Shown here one piece after another: positions 5,715 through 14,968 of a DNA stretch of 64,000 bases. Within the stretch, counting starts at the first letter, position 1. Each line of letters opens with the position of its first letter. Where the stretch lies: assembly GCF_008329705.1 (NCBI RefSeq), contig NZ_VTSX01000012.1:62001-126000 (forward strand), given 5' to 3'. The position numbers and the translations under genes are program-made. The DNA is from Chryseobacterium sp. SN22 (GTDB lineage Bacteria; Bacteroidota; Bacteroidia; Flavobacteriales; Weeksellaceae). The notes below the pieces were generated by a model. It worked only from the letters and a program-made list of their open reading frames with translations. It had not been told where the DNA came from and did no database searches.

Positions 5715-7700
5715 TTAAAACAAACCCTCATCCACAAAATTCGGCAGTGTAACTTTCAGATTCGGTTCTGCTTCCATGGCTCTTTTAATCGCAAAAACGG
5801 CACCTTCATTCCGGGCCCAGCTTCGTCGGGAGATTCCGTTGTTCACATCCCAGAACAGCATGGATTTTAATCTTCGGTCGGCATCGTCGCTTCCGTCGAG
5901 CAGCATCCCGAAACCACCGTTGATGACTTCGCCCCAGCCAACGCCGCCGCCGTTGTGAATGGAAACCCAGGTGGCCCCACGGAAACTGTCGCCGATCACG
6001 TTGTGGATGGCCATATCTGCGGTAAATCTCGAACCGTCATAAATATTGGAAGTCTCACGGTACGGCGAATCGGTTCCTGAAACATCGTGGTGGTCACGGC
6101 CCAGCACAACCGGTCCGATCTCCCCGTTTCGGATGGCTTTGTTGAAGGCTTCGGCAATCTTCATTCTTCCTTCGGCATCGGCATACAGGATCCTCGCTTG
6201 TGAGCCTACAACCAGTTTATTTTCCTGCGCCCCTTTGATCCACTGGATGTTGTCTTTCATCTGCTGCTGGATTTCTTCAGGGGAATTCTGCTGGATTTCC
6301 TCCAATACTGCACAGGCAATAGCATCGGTTTTCTGCAGGTCTTCCGGATTTCCGCTGGCACATACCCAGCGGAACGGCCCGAATCCGTAATCGAAGCACA
6401 TCGGCCCCATGATATCCTGAACGTAAGAAGGGAATTTGAATTCTCTCCCTAATGTCGGATGATCGGCCATCACATCCGCCCCGGCCCGGGAAGCTTCCAG
6501 TAAAAATGCGTTTCCATAGTCGAAGAAATAAGTTCCTTTCTCTGTATGCTTATTGATGGCTTCGGCATGTCTTCTCAGGCTTTCCTGGACTTTCTCTTTG
6601 AACAGTTCCGGATCTTCCGCCATCATCCGGTTGGACTCCTCAAAGCTCTGCCCGGCAGGATAATAACCTCCTGCCCACGGGTTATGCAGCGAAGTCTGAT
6701 CCGAACCGATATCGATTCTTAAATTTTCCTGATCGAATTTCTCCCAGACCTCAACGATATTTCCAAGATACGCCAGGGAAACGGTTTCCTTATTTTCCTG
6801 CGCGGTTTTTACCCGGGTAACCAGTTCATCCAGGTTTTCGTGGATCTCGTTCACCCATTTCTGTTCATGGCGGATTCTGGTAATCTTCGGGTTTACTTCT
6901 GCACAAACCGTTACGCAGCCGGCAATATTCCCGGCTTTCGGCTGAGCACCGGACATTCCGCCCAACCCTGAAGTAACGAACAATCCGCCCTTCGGTTCTT
7001 TATTGATTTTCCTGAACGCATTCAGCACGGTGATGGTTGTTCCGTGCACGATGCCCTGCGGACCGATGTACATATAGCTTCCCGCCGTCATCTGCCCGTA
7101 CTGCGTCACGCCCAGGGCATTGAATTTTTCCCAGTCGTCCGGCTTGGAGTAATTCGGGATCATCATCCCGTTGGTCACCACGACCCTCGGTGCGTCTTTA
7201 TGCGACGGGAACAATCCCATCGGGTGGCCGGAATACATTACGAGCGTCTGCTCATCGGTCATTTCCGACAGGTATTTCATGGTTAAAAGATACTGGGCCC
7301 AGTTGGAGAACACCGCGCCGTTTCCACCGTAAGTAATCAGTTCGTGGGGATGCTGCGCTACGGCATAATCCAGGTTGTTCTGGATCATCAGCATAATCGC
7401 TTTGGCCTGCCCGGATTTTCCCGGATATTCAGAAATCGGCCTGGCCTTCATTTCATAATCCGGACGGAAACGGTACATGTAGATCCTTCCGTACTGTTCC
7501 AGCTCTTCCCTGAATTCGGGCAGCAGTTCCGCATGAAACTGAGGCTCGAAATAACGCAGCGCATTTTTCAGCGCTAATTTTTTCTCTTCTTCCCCTAAAA
7601 TCTCCTTCCGCTTCGGCGCATGGTTAATCTGCGCTTCGTAAGGTTTCGGCTGCGGCAGCTCGCCCGGAATGCCCTGCTGTATCTGTTCCTGGAATGTCAT
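5715..7700 (-). CDS. hutU: Urocanate hydratase
   Basis: This 661-residue enzyme hydrates urocanate to imidazolone propionate, the second step of histidine breakdown, using tightly bound NAD+ as electrophile. Recognisable urocanase signatures are LITYGGNGAVFSNWAQY (about 121-137), the NAD-binding GLGGMSGAQPKAGNIAGC (245-262) and YGFGPFRWVCASGNPEDL, which carries the conserved active-site Cys region. The length fits the long urocanase form common in Bacteroidota rather than the roughly 555-residue proteobacterial one. No hutH, hutI or hutG lies beside it, so it is a lone hut gene here. Cytoplasmic. Confidence 0.95.
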   Translation of the reverse strand: MTFQEQIQQGIPGELPQPKPYEAQINHAPKRKEILGEEEKKLALKNALRYFEPQFHAELLPEFREELEQYGRIYMYRFRPDYEMKARPISEYPGKSGQAKAIMLMIQNNLDYAVAQHPHELITYGGNGAVFSNWAQYLLTMKYLSEMTDEQTLVMYSGHPMGLFPSHKDAPRVVVTNGMMIPNYSKPDDWEKFNALGVTQYGQMTAGSYMYIGPQGIVHGTTITVLNAFRKINKEPKGGLFVTSGLGGMSGAQPKAGNIAGCVTVCAEVNPKITRIRHEQKWVNEIHENLDELVTRVKTAQENKETVSLAYLGNIVEVWEKFDQENLRIDIGSDQTSLHNPWAGGYYPAGQSFEESNRMMAEDPELFKEKVQESLRRHAEAINKHTEKGTYFFDYGNAFLLEASRAGADVMADHPTLGREFKFPSYVQDIMGPMCFDYGFGPFRWVCASGNPEDLQKTDAIACAVLEEIQQNSPEEIQQQMKDNIQWIKGAQENKLVVGSQARILYADAEGRMKIAEAFNKAIRNGEIGPVVLGRDHHDVSGTDSPYRETSNIYDGSRFTADMAIHNVIGDSFRGATWVSIHNGGGVGWGEVINGGFGMLLDGSDDADRRLKSMLFWDVNNGISRRSWARNEGAVFAIKRAMEAEPNLKVTLPNFVDEGLF

Positions 7701-7717
7701 ATCGTTTTGATCGTTGT

Positions 7718-8122
7718 TTATATCTGATAAATTTTTGTGGTTTTAAAGATATTCAAAATAAAAAATACGAAGCAAATTACGGATAAAGGAATTAAGAATC
7801 TATTTTCGGCATTCACTGAAAGTAAAATAAAATTGATGGCAAACATGATGAAATGTATTACGGAATAGTGAAAGTCCGTTATCCTTCTGATTAAAAAAAC
7901 AACAGAATAACCCAGGAAATATCCTGTATAAGTTAAAATAAAGGCAGAAGCATTATAGACCGGATTTCCAAAAACCTCATCCATTAAGCCAAATTTTATT
8001 GTCCGGTTCCATCCGTACGATCCGGCACCCGTTCCGGAAGAAGAGAAAATAAAAAGTATTAAAACAATAAAAACCGGAAAAATAAATAGCAGAAACAGAT
8101 ACCGGGTAAACAGTTTTTTCAT
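7718..8122 (-). CDS. Small four-helix membrane protein, unknown function
   Basis: About 134 residues counted from the MKKLFTRYLF methionine; an in-frame ATG three codons upstream (8131) is possible. Hydrophobic segments at about 8-27, 57-75, 85-103 and 109-127 suggest four membrane helices. It ends 17 bp upstream of the hutU start codon on the same strand, so co-transcription with hutU is possible, but nothing suggests a histidine role. No family recognised. Confidence 0.6.
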   Translation of the reverse strand: MKKLFTRYLFLLFIFPVFIVLILFIFSSSGTGAGSYGWNRTIKFGLMDEVFGNPVYNASAFILTYTGYFLGYSVVFLIRRITDFHYSVIHFIMFAINFILLSVNAENRFLIPLSVICFVFFILNIFKTTKIYQI

Positions 8123-8223
8123 GAGTGCCATGCTGATTGAGCTGTAAATGTATTCATTTAGAAGGAGAATATAAAAAATTATCTATCCAAATAACAAATG
8201 TAGATTAAACTTCAGCACGACAA

Positions 8224-8400
8224 AAATTCCCCTCCGGGCCGGAGGGTTGGCAAAAATTCATAGAACTTTTGACGGGCGGTTTTGGGTTTTGCCTGGTTTC
8301 ACCGTATTGTTTCCGGGTAAATATCCAAGCTTCGGCCTTTGGCCGAAGCCCCCTCTGATGAGGGAAATGGTGGTTAAAAATAAAAAAAGCAGCATGAATA
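8224..8400. repeat. Degenerate long inverted-repeat element, copy C
   Basis: AATTCCCCTCCGG begins a left arm related to the elements at 1779 and 2734, ending in GACGGGCGGTTT. The far side carries GCCCCCTCTGATGAGGGAAAT and GGTGGTT but pairs poorly with the left arm. In between, TTCGGCC and GGCCGAA form another hairpin. No supported gene lies in this 380-bp spacer. Confidence 0.45.
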
Positions 8401-8463
8401 AGAAACTTTTCTATGTTCTTCAAAAATAATTTTGCTGTAATTATTGCCTTTTTTTCAAAACAA

Positions 8464-8496
8464 AAACCCCACTGATCATTCAATGAGGTTTTATAA
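8464..8496 (-). terminator. Terminator of the giant secreted protein gene
   Basis: AAAACCCCACTGA, loop, TCAATGAGGTTTT. Read on the minus strand it ends in GGGGTTTTTG, 19 bp after the stop codon of the large gene. Confidence 0.6.
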
Positions 8497-8514
8497 AGAT
8501 CTGCTGTATCCGAT

Positions 8515-11500
8515 TTAATTGTTGTTTTTTACCAGGATCCAGCCGGTAAAGGTTCTTCCGTCCGGAAGCGTAATGACGTACCAATAGCTGGAAGTCGGGA
8601 TCGCCCTGCCTTTGAGGGTTCCGTCCCAGAAAAATTCGGTATTGGAACTCTGTTCAAAAATTAACGTCTGGTAGCGGTCGAATATTTTAACGTTTGACCT
8701 TCTGTTTCCGAATACGTTAAGATTTTTAACGATCCACTGGTCATTCATTCCGTCTCCGTTCGGGGTGATGGCATTTTTTATATCCAGCACAACGCCCTGC
8801 TGTTTTACGATACAGTCGCTGCCCGTATATTTCACATAGAAGGTGGTGATGCCCGTTGGCAGGTTGTAGAACATATTGGACGCCTGCCAGGTGATTCCGT
8901 CGATAGAATACTCGATCGGTTTTGTCCCTGTGGCATGTACCGTTACGTTGTTACCGTTGAATTCGAGGTTCTCGATCACCGGAACCTCATAATGTTTCAC
9001 TTCAAAGGTATCCGTGTACGAACATCCGTTGCTGGCCGTCACCGTAAGGGTATACGTTCCTACTGCCTTGATTCCCGTGATGGTATCGGTCGTCGAGATC
9101 ACCTGCCCCGAAGGATTCGTCCAGGTATAGCTTATGATCGTATATCCTTCCACTTTAACGGTGTAATCCAGGGAATCTTCCGGACAGAAATACAAAGTCG
9201 GAATATCGAATACCGGCGTATTTTTTAAAGATAGTTTTATTTCCGCCAAATTCGGGCATGAGCCGGGAACGCTTACTTTTACATAGACCGTACCGGAACC
9301 TGAACCCTGGGTATAGGTAAAATTAGCAGGTGTTGCGACAGCATTGGTTCCGGCATTAAGGTCTGCCAAAGACGGATAATAAGTAAAGGTAACATTAGCG
9401 CCGGTATAGATCTGAGCCTGGAACTGCGTCAGGTCTATATTCTCCGTACCATCGTTTCCGGTATCGCAGACGGCAAGCTGGAAGGGCCCGCTGTTCTGTA
9501 ACGTAAGTTTGTTTCCAAAAACAAAGCTCACCGTAGCGATATCCTGGCAGCCCGGAATATTCTGAACCCTTACCCAGATCTGTGAAGGAAAAGGGTTTGC
9601 CGTAAAGTTGGAAGGATTGGCAATCGGGTTCGTATTATTCTGTGCGTCCTGCTGCGTCAGATAAAAGGTAAATACATTTGCCGGGTTTGGAAGATCCACC
9701 ATCTGGCCGGTAAAGTTCAAGAGATTCACTTCATAGCTTCCATCTAAGTTTTCATCACATACCGTAACCGTAGAATTGATCGCTTTCGGCGGGAAATACG
9801 TATTCAGCTGAATCGGTGCTACCGAATAACAGCCGGTTGTTTTCGACTGGAACCTTGCCCATACCTGAACCGCAGAAACGTTGGCTGTAAAGGCATTCCC
9901 GATCTGGGCGGCAGGATTTCCGGCGTTGGCATCTGCAGAAGTATTGTAATACGTGATCGTCATATCAGACAATGCATATGTATTCTGTGATGCAGTAAAC
10001 AGCTGCGGGACGGCATCATTCAGCGGAAAGGTTTCGCTAAGGTTGAAATCTGCATCACATCGGTTTAAAGTGGCATTATTCAGCACCACTGCAGGTAAAA
10101 AGGTCATGCTGATGTTCAGTTTCGATACCGAAAAGCATTCATTGCTGTTAAATTTAACCTTTACATAAACGGTTGCACTTCCTCCGGAAACTGCAAACTG
10201 GGTCGGGTTTGTAATTTCATTGGAAAAGGTTTGGGTAGCCGTGTTATAATTTAAATAATAGGTAAAGCTTACATTCGGACTGGATGAAATCTGGCTCTGC
10301 GCACTGGTCAGATTATAGTTTTCAGCACCGTCATTATTATTATCACAGATATTCGTTAAATTAATATTGACCGTAGGATTCACAACCGGAGTTGAGGTTA
10401 AGCTTACCGTAAACGGATACACCTGCTGGCAGTTGTAAGAATTGATTTTTACAAAAAACTGCCGGGTGCCGTTCAGGGTATAGGCATTTACCGGATTGGT
10501 ACCGCTCGCCGCATCGGCAGCCGTCAGGTAAAAAGTTGTGGTGGCATTCTGATTTCCGATGATCGCCGGAGAAAACTGGGACAGCTGAATGTTTTCCGAA
10601 TTGTTATTATTAAAATCACATACGGTAAAGCTGGACTGAACGATAACCGGGTGAACAAGATTTACATTAATCGCCCGTATCGTATAGCAGTCGTCCGAGT
10701 TTTCAAAACGCACATAGTAGGTCTGCGTTACAAAATTCCCGTTTGTCGTGATGGTCTGGTTCGGACTGATCGGGGCGGTTCCAAGGGTGGCCGCGGCAAA
10801 GGTGTTATAAAATTCTGTAACCGGAACGGTAGCCGGTGACAGCAGCATCCCGGTGGACAAGGTGTTTAAATTGATACTGATATCGTCGGTTCCGTTGAAA
10901 CAGATGTACTCCGTTTTTTCATTAGCCAGGATTTTTGTAAAGGTGATGTTCATATTTACCGTCGCAACGGCAAAACAGCCGTTCGGGATCTGAACCCTCA
11001 CATACACGGTATAGGTTCCTTCTTTAATGGTATTTAAAACCGTACCGGTCCCGTTGAACGCTTCATCATACGTAGCATAGGCTGCAAAAGTGGCACCCTG
11101 TGCCGTTGTGATCAGCGGCCCGATCGTCACCGGAAAATCGAAAGGTTGCTGGTTATCTGCGTTGATATCACAAACCGAATACGGAAAATTAATCGGTGAA
11201 TTGATATTTGCCCCCGGCCTGAACTGGAAATTTACCGGACCTAAAATATAGGTACAGTTCCCGTTTACCAGCCTTACCCAGATCTGCGTATTTGCAGTAA
11301 TGGTCGCGGTTGTAATGGGGCTGATGTTATTCTGCGCATTCGACTGCGTGGCAAAATAGGTAATCCCGGTAGTTCCGGAAGCAAAAAGTTCCGTATTTAA
11401 CATGTTTAGATTGTAATTGGGCTCCGATCCGTCGTTGTTGGTATCGCAGACCTCTACCGTATTTTTCAGCAGGTTTTTTGTCAGGAGATTCAATGTAAGG

Positions 11501-12714
11501 ACAGCCACCCGGTAACAGCCCGGAACATTCGGGTTCTGGATTCTGACGTATAATACCGTATTGGCATTTAACGTATAATTGTTCGGGAGCGCCCCGACAT
11601 TATTCTGTGCATTCTGCAGACTGGTATGAAAGCTGAAAGTAAAATTGGCAGGATTCTGAGTGGTTATATTGGCCTGGAAGCTGTTTAACGTAAGGTTTAC
11701 AGGCGTATTTCCGCAGAAATCCCGGGTGTGATTTTTAGCGGCAGGATACGTAGGATCAAAAGTCAGCGGAAAATCATCCGTTAAAGTAAGGTTGCTGGTT
11801 CCGCAGCTGTTGAAGGTGACATTTGCTGTAAAAACATCGCTCTGCGTCGGACATATCGTGGTCTGGATTCCCGTTCCTACCGTCTGCCCGGCAGAATTGG
11901 TCCAGGTTACCTGCGGCTGGATCACATTCCCAAGCGGATCGAACTTCCAGCCTTCCTGTAAAGCCTGCCAGGTGCCCGTATTTCTGCTGGCCGGGGAAAC
12001 GCCCTGGCTTCCGTCGCTGTTGATTACTCCGATCAGGGCATTCGGAAATTTTCTTGTCGGGCACGGCGTATTTTTTTTATCCACAAATACTTCAATTACG
12101 TTTGTCGTTTCATGAAGAACGATCTGTGATGAAGAACGTTCGGTACATCCCGCTACCCTGCCTTCATAAAAACTGACGACAAATTTTCTGAAAGGAGCCG
12201 TACCGATCGTCGTATAATAAATCTCCGAAGGGTCATTCGCTGAAAAAACCATATCATGATAGACTCCAAAGATCGAATTTTTCGGTAAGCCGGCGTTTGG
12301 ATTCTGCCACTGGATATTCGGGTAATTGATATTCCCTAGTTGATTAAGATTAAAGGTGACCATTCCGTTCGAACCAACAACCAGCGACTGGAAGTATTGA
12401 TTATAGAAACAGAATTTAAAAGGCATATCCAGTTTTACAACAAAAAGATCGTCATAATTCGCATTTAGCGAAGTACCCTGGTTCATCGGAACCGGCGGAC
12501 TGTAAGTTTCTGAAGATACTTCATATCCGGTCGTCTGCTTAATGACCGGATATTCTGCATGAAGCGTGACGCAGCCACTGGCATCAAGCCCCTGGGTACA
12601 GGTCACATTTAAACTCTCATTTCCTGAGCTATCTTTCACCCTGACGCTACCAGGTACTTGTGAAAATCCATAAACACTGATGAATACGGACAAAAAACGT
12701 AAAATCTTCTCCAT
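8515..12714 (-). CDS. Giant type IX-secreted repeat protein with type B sorting tail
   Basis: This protein has 1399 residues from the ATG at 12714; an in-frame ATG three codons earlier is less likely. A signal peptide (EKILRFLSVFISVYGFSQ) is followed by a beta-sandwich-like N-terminal region (about 60-260). Then come about eight units of roughly 95-105 residues, many starting with a CD-x-N-x-DG-x-E motif (for example CDTNNDGSEPNYNL, CDNNNDGAENYNL, CDENLDGSYEVNL). A PKD/Ig-like domain lies around 1170-1250. The last 85 residues (ITPNGDGMNDQW, then FDRYQ and FFWDGTLKGR, ending GWILVKNN) match the gliding-motility-associated, type B type IX sorting domain. It is expected on the cell surface or secreted, perhaps as an adhesin; the role is inferred. 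Confidence 0.9.
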   Translation of the reverse strand: MEKILRFLSVFISVYGFSQVPGSVRVKDSSGNESLNVTCTQGLDASGCVTLHAEYPVIKQTTGYEVSSETYSPPVPMNQGTSLNANYDDLFVVKLDMPFKFCFYNQYFQSLVVGSNGMVTFNLNQLGNINYPNIQWQNPNAGLPKNSIFGVYHDMVFSANDPSEIYYTTIGTAPFRKFVVSFYEGRVAGCTERSSSQIVLHETTNVIEVFVDKKNTPCPTRKFPNALIGVINSDGSQGVSPASRNTGTWQALQEGWKFDPLGNVIQPQVTWTNSAGQTVGTGIQTTICPTQSDVFTANVTFNSCGTSNLTLTDDFPLTFDPTYPAAKNHTRDFCGNTPVNLTLNSFQANITTQNPANFTFSFHTSLQNAQNNVGALPNNYTLNANTVLYVRIQNPNVPGCYRVAVLTLNLLTKNLLKNTVEVCDTNNDGSEPNYNLNMLNTELFASGTTGITYFATQSNAQNNISPITTATITANTQIWVRLVNGNCTYILGPVNFQFRPGANINSPINFPYSVCDINADNQQPFDFPVTIGPLITTAQGATFAAYATYDEAFNGTGTVLNTIKEGTYTVYVRVQIPNGCFAVATVNMNITFTKILANEKTEYICFNGTDDISINLNTLSTGMLLSPATVPVTEFYNTFAAATLGTAPISPNQTITTNGNFVTQTYYVRFENSDDCYTIRAINVNLVHPVIVQSSFTVCDFNNNNSENIQLSQFSPAIIGNQNATTTFYLTAADAASGTNPVNAYTLNGTRQFFVKINSYNCQQVYPFTVSLTSTPVVNPTVNINLTNICDNNNDGAENYNLTSAQSQISSSPNVSFTYYLNYNTATQTFSNEITNPTQFAVSGGSATVYVKVKFNSNECFSVSKLNISMTFLPAVVLNNATLNRCDADFNLSETFPLNDAVPQLFTASQNTYALSDMTITYYNTSADANAGNPAAQIGNAFTANVSAVQVWARFQSKTTGCYSVAPIQLNTYFPPKAINSTVTVCDENLDGSYEVNLLNFTGQMVDLPNPANVFTFYLTQQDAQNNTNPIANPSNFTANPFPSQIWVRVQNIPGCQDIATVSFVFGNKLTLQNSGPFQLAVCDTGNDGTENIDLTQFQAQIYTGANVTFTYYPSLADLNAGTNAVATPANFTYTQGSGSGTVYVKVSVPGSCPNLAEIKLSLKNTPVFDIPTLYFCPEDSLDYTVKVEGYTIISYTWTNPSGQVISTTDTITGIKAVGTYTLTVTASNGCSYTDTFEVKHYEVPVIENLEFNGNNVTVHATGTKPIEYSIDGITWQASNMFYNLPTGITTFYVKYTGSDCIVKQQGVVLDIKNAITPNGDGMNDQWIVKNLNVFGNRRSNVKIFDRYQTLIFEQSSNTEFFWDGTLKGRAIPTSSYWYVITLPDGRTFTGWILVKNNN

Positions 12715-12861
12715 AATGTACAAATGCTTTTTATTTTAAATATAAAATTAATACTTTTTATGATACATTCTTTAATCATAAGCATTTATTTATATAAAAT
12801 TAATACCATAAAAATTTTATAAATTACATTTCAATAATTTAAATATTACGCATTGCATAAA

Positions 12862-12893
12862 AAAAACCTTACTTCGTAAAGTAAGGTTCACAT
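12862..12893 (-). terminator. Terminator of the acidic protein gene
   Basis: AACCTTACTTCGTAAAGTAAGGTT is a 10-bp perfect stem; read on the minus strand it is followed by a run of eight T. It lies 20 bp past the stop codon at 12913. Confidence 0.85.
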
Positions 12894-12912
12894 TATTTTT
12901 GAAAAGAGTATG

Positions 12913-13212
12913 CTACGTTAAAACATCATCATTCTGTTCTTCATGATCGTCATCGTTATCACTTATGCTCCAATAGTTGTTTTCTTCATCCTCGGTGCCG
13001 ATCTCTTCCATTTCGTCATCATCTTTAACTCCGGGAATATCGAGACCTTTATCTATCTTATCTTCATCGGTTTCCTCTTTTTCATTAAAGACCGGCTTTC
13101 CGTTGCCATCCAGAGGAATATGCTCCTCCTGATTGAAAATATCTTCACTGGGCATATAATCTTTCTGCTCCAGTCTTCTTTCCTGTTCTTGTTCGCTATT
13201 TTCAGATATCAT
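12913..13212 (-). CDS. Small highly acidic protein, unknown function
   Basis: Counted from MISENSEQEQE, the protein has 99 residues, more than a third of them Asp or Glu, with few hydrophobic residues and no signal peptide. It is probably disordered and cytoplasmic. An open frame extends 18 codons further upstream, but the TATTTTTG promoter element at 13244..13251 lies inside that extension, so the ATG at 13212 is the better start. Middle segments HIPLDGNGKPVF and GLDIPGVKDDDE look like family-conserved turns. Function unknown. Confidence 0.65.
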   Translation of the reverse strand: MISENSEQEQERRLEQKDYMPSEDIFNQEEHIPLDGNGKPVFNEKEETDEDKIDKGLDIPGVKDDDEMEEIGTEDEENNYWSISDNDDDHEEQNDDVLT

Positions 13213-13243
13213 ACTGTTGTTGTTTAGTGTTGATAAACAAAAA

Positions 13244-13251
13244 CAAAAATA
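13244..13251 (-). promoter_or_regulatory. -7 element TATTTTTG
   Basis: Minus-strand TAnnTTTG 32 nt before the ATG of the acidic protein. It decides between two possible starts for that gene. Confidence 0.5.
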
Positions 13252-13270
13252 ATTCCAAGATTTCAAAAGA

Positions 13271-14245
13271 TTAAGAATACACTTCCGGATTTACACAGGC
13301 CGGCATCGGTTCCCCTTTTGAAAAAGCGATCAGGTTTTCCGCCGCTACTTTTGCCATTCCGGTTCTTGCCTCAATAGTGGCCGACCCGATATGCGGCAAA
13401 ACGCAGACGTTGGAAAGCTCAAGAATCGGATCTTCCTTAAAGATCGGTTCAGGATTCGTCACGTCCAGCCCGGCACCCCAGATTTTATGTTCCGCCAACG
13501 CATCGTACAGGTCTTTCTGATGATGGAATCCGCCTCTTGCGGTATTGATGAAAATGGCATTGCTCTTCATCTTTTCAAAAACAGAAGCATTGAAAAGTTC
13601 TTTCTGGTCCGCTTTAAAGTTGGCGTGAATACTAAGGACATCGGACTTTGCAATCAGCTCATCAAAAGAAACGTATTCCGCCTCCAATTCCTTTTCGGCT
13701 TCTTCGCTGTGGCTGCGGTTGTGGTAAATAATTTCCATTCCGAAAGCGGCCTTTGATTTTTTTGCCATTTCCATCCCGATCCTTCCCAATCCAAAAATCC
13801 CCAACGTCTTTCCGTACAGCTCCTGCCCCAGCGCATGAAGCGGATCAAAATCGCCCCAGTTGCCCGATTTCACTTTTTCAAAATTGTAGCTGGCCCTTCT
13901 TGCCACCGACTGCATCAGCAGAAAGGCGATATCGGAAGTCGCTTTGCTTAAAACGTCCGGGGTATTTCCTACCGGAACCTTTCTTGTAACAGCTTCTTTT
14001 ACGTCTACATGATCAAAACCTACAGAATATAAGGCAATGGCTTTTACGTCCGGACATGCATTGAAAAAATCCTTATCATACCTGAATTCGCTGCCCACAC
14101 TCAGGATCAGATCCGTGCTTGTGCAGTAATTCAGCCATTCTTCGTGTGATAAATTTTCGTGTTCGGGAATAAAAATTTCCAGCCCTGCCTCTTTCAGCAT
14201 CCGGATTCCGTCTTCAGGGATTCTTTTGGTGATGAATACTTTCAT
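13271..14245 (-). CDS. D-2-hydroxyacid dehydrogenase family protein
   Basis: This 324-residue NAD(P)H-dependent enzyme of the glyoxylate/hydroxypyruvate reductase type interconverts 2-hydroxy and 2-oxo acids. The nucleotide-binding motif GLGRIG is at 152-157 and NRS near 176. The catalytic triad residues are visible as R237 (INTARGG), E266 (NPEP) and H285 (LPHIGSAT). One oddity is HH at 241-242, where the family usually has a V(V/I)(D/N) motif after the Arg-Gly-Gly. The substrate cannot be read from the sequence. It stands alone, with the acidic protein gene 58 bp downstream. Confidence 0.88.
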   Translation of the reverse strand: MKVFITKRIPEDGIRMLKEAGLEIFIPEHENLSHEEWLNYCTSTDLILSVGSEFRYDKDFFNACPDVKAIALYSVGFDHVDVKEAVTRKVPVGNTPDVLSKATSDIAFLLMQSVARRASYNFEKVKSGNWGDFDPLHALGQELYGKTLGIFGLGRIGMEMAKKSKAAFGMEIIYHNRSHSEEAEKELEAEYVSFDELIAKSDVLSIHANFKADQKELFNASVFEKMKSNAIFINTARGGFHHQKDLYDALAEHKIWGAGLDVTNPEPIFKEDPILELSNVCVLPHIGSATIEARTGMAKVAAENLIAFSKGEPMPACVNPEVYS

Positions 14246-14361
14246 TCTTTATTTTTATCTGGATTAGTTGATTTTATTATCATTTTCAGGCAACAAAAAG
14301 CAAACCATTCGATAAAGTTCCATTGATTTGAAACACGAGCCGTTCCGTATTTTGGGATCAT

Positions 14362-14841
14362 TTATTCTTTTTCCATCAGATAGCCTGGCTTTTTAATATA
14401 GTATTCGGTTATACCGTTATTGACTTTTACAAAATTGAAAGTCTGTTTTGCCCTGTCGTCGTACATTAAGGTAAGCTTTCCGTTTTCTAGGGTATATTTT
14501 CCCGTAAGTTCTTCGTATTGTCCGAGATCGCCGTTGAGATCTACAAACCGGAAATCCCCGTTTCTGTTGAACCACATGGTTTTTTCTTTGTTTTTGCGAT
14601 CCTTCCAGGTTCCCAATAGATTATTGATATTGGAAAGCGAGGGATCTTTTGTTACCATTTCTTTTCTGGAAGGCCGTTCAGTACCGGCCGGTTCAGTAGT
14701 AGTCTGTAAAAGCGAATCTTTTCTATTTAATTCCCTTTCTTTTAATTCCAGCTCCTTCTCCTTTAGTTCAAGTTCTTTCTTTTTGGCATCACAGGAAAAT
14801 AGTGAAAAGGCCAGTACGGCCCCAATGAACATTTTATTCAT
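14362..14841 (-). CDS. Small lipoprotein with coiled-coil and lipocalin-like tail
   Basis: This 159-residue protein has a lipoprotein signal (GAVLAFSLFSC, lipid Cys17), then a strongly charged coiled coil built from repeats of KELELKE (about 20-42), then a Ser/Thr/Pro-rich linker. The C-terminal part (about 75-155) begins LLGTWKDRKNKEKTMWFNRN and consists of short alternating strands. That resembles the lipocalin-like or META-type sheets of other Bacteroidota lipoproteins. It probably sits on the periplasmic face of the outer membrane. Function unknown. Confidence 0.65.
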   Translation of the reverse strand: MNKMFIGAVLAFSLFSCDAKKKELELKEKELELKERELNRKDSLLQTTTEPAGTERPSRKEMVTKDPSLSNINNLLGTWKDRKNKEKTMWFNRNGDFRFVDLNGDLGQYEELTGKYTLENGKLTLMYDDRAKQTFNFVKVNNGITEYYIKKPGYLMEKE

Positions 14842-14908
14842 GATTAAATTATTAGTTTTTCCAAATGTATAAAAATAAAATGTAAACCGGATGTTCTGAC
14901 ATACAAAA

Positions 14909-14938
14909 CCCCGCTCCCTGATCAGGAATGAGGCTTTA
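14909..14938 (-). terminator. Terminator of pcm
   Basis: An imperfect stem of CCCCGCTCCCTGA and TCAGGAATGAGG, followed on the minus strand by TTTTG, 30 bp past the pcm stop codon. Confidence 0.5.
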
Positions 14939-14968
14939 CTGAATATTTTTTAAATGTTATGTATTAAA

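Noticed and set aside
12913..13266. Longer start for the acidic protein at 13266
   Set aside because: The extra 18 codons (cysteine- and aromatic-rich) contain a perfect -7 promoter element, so they are probably untranslated.
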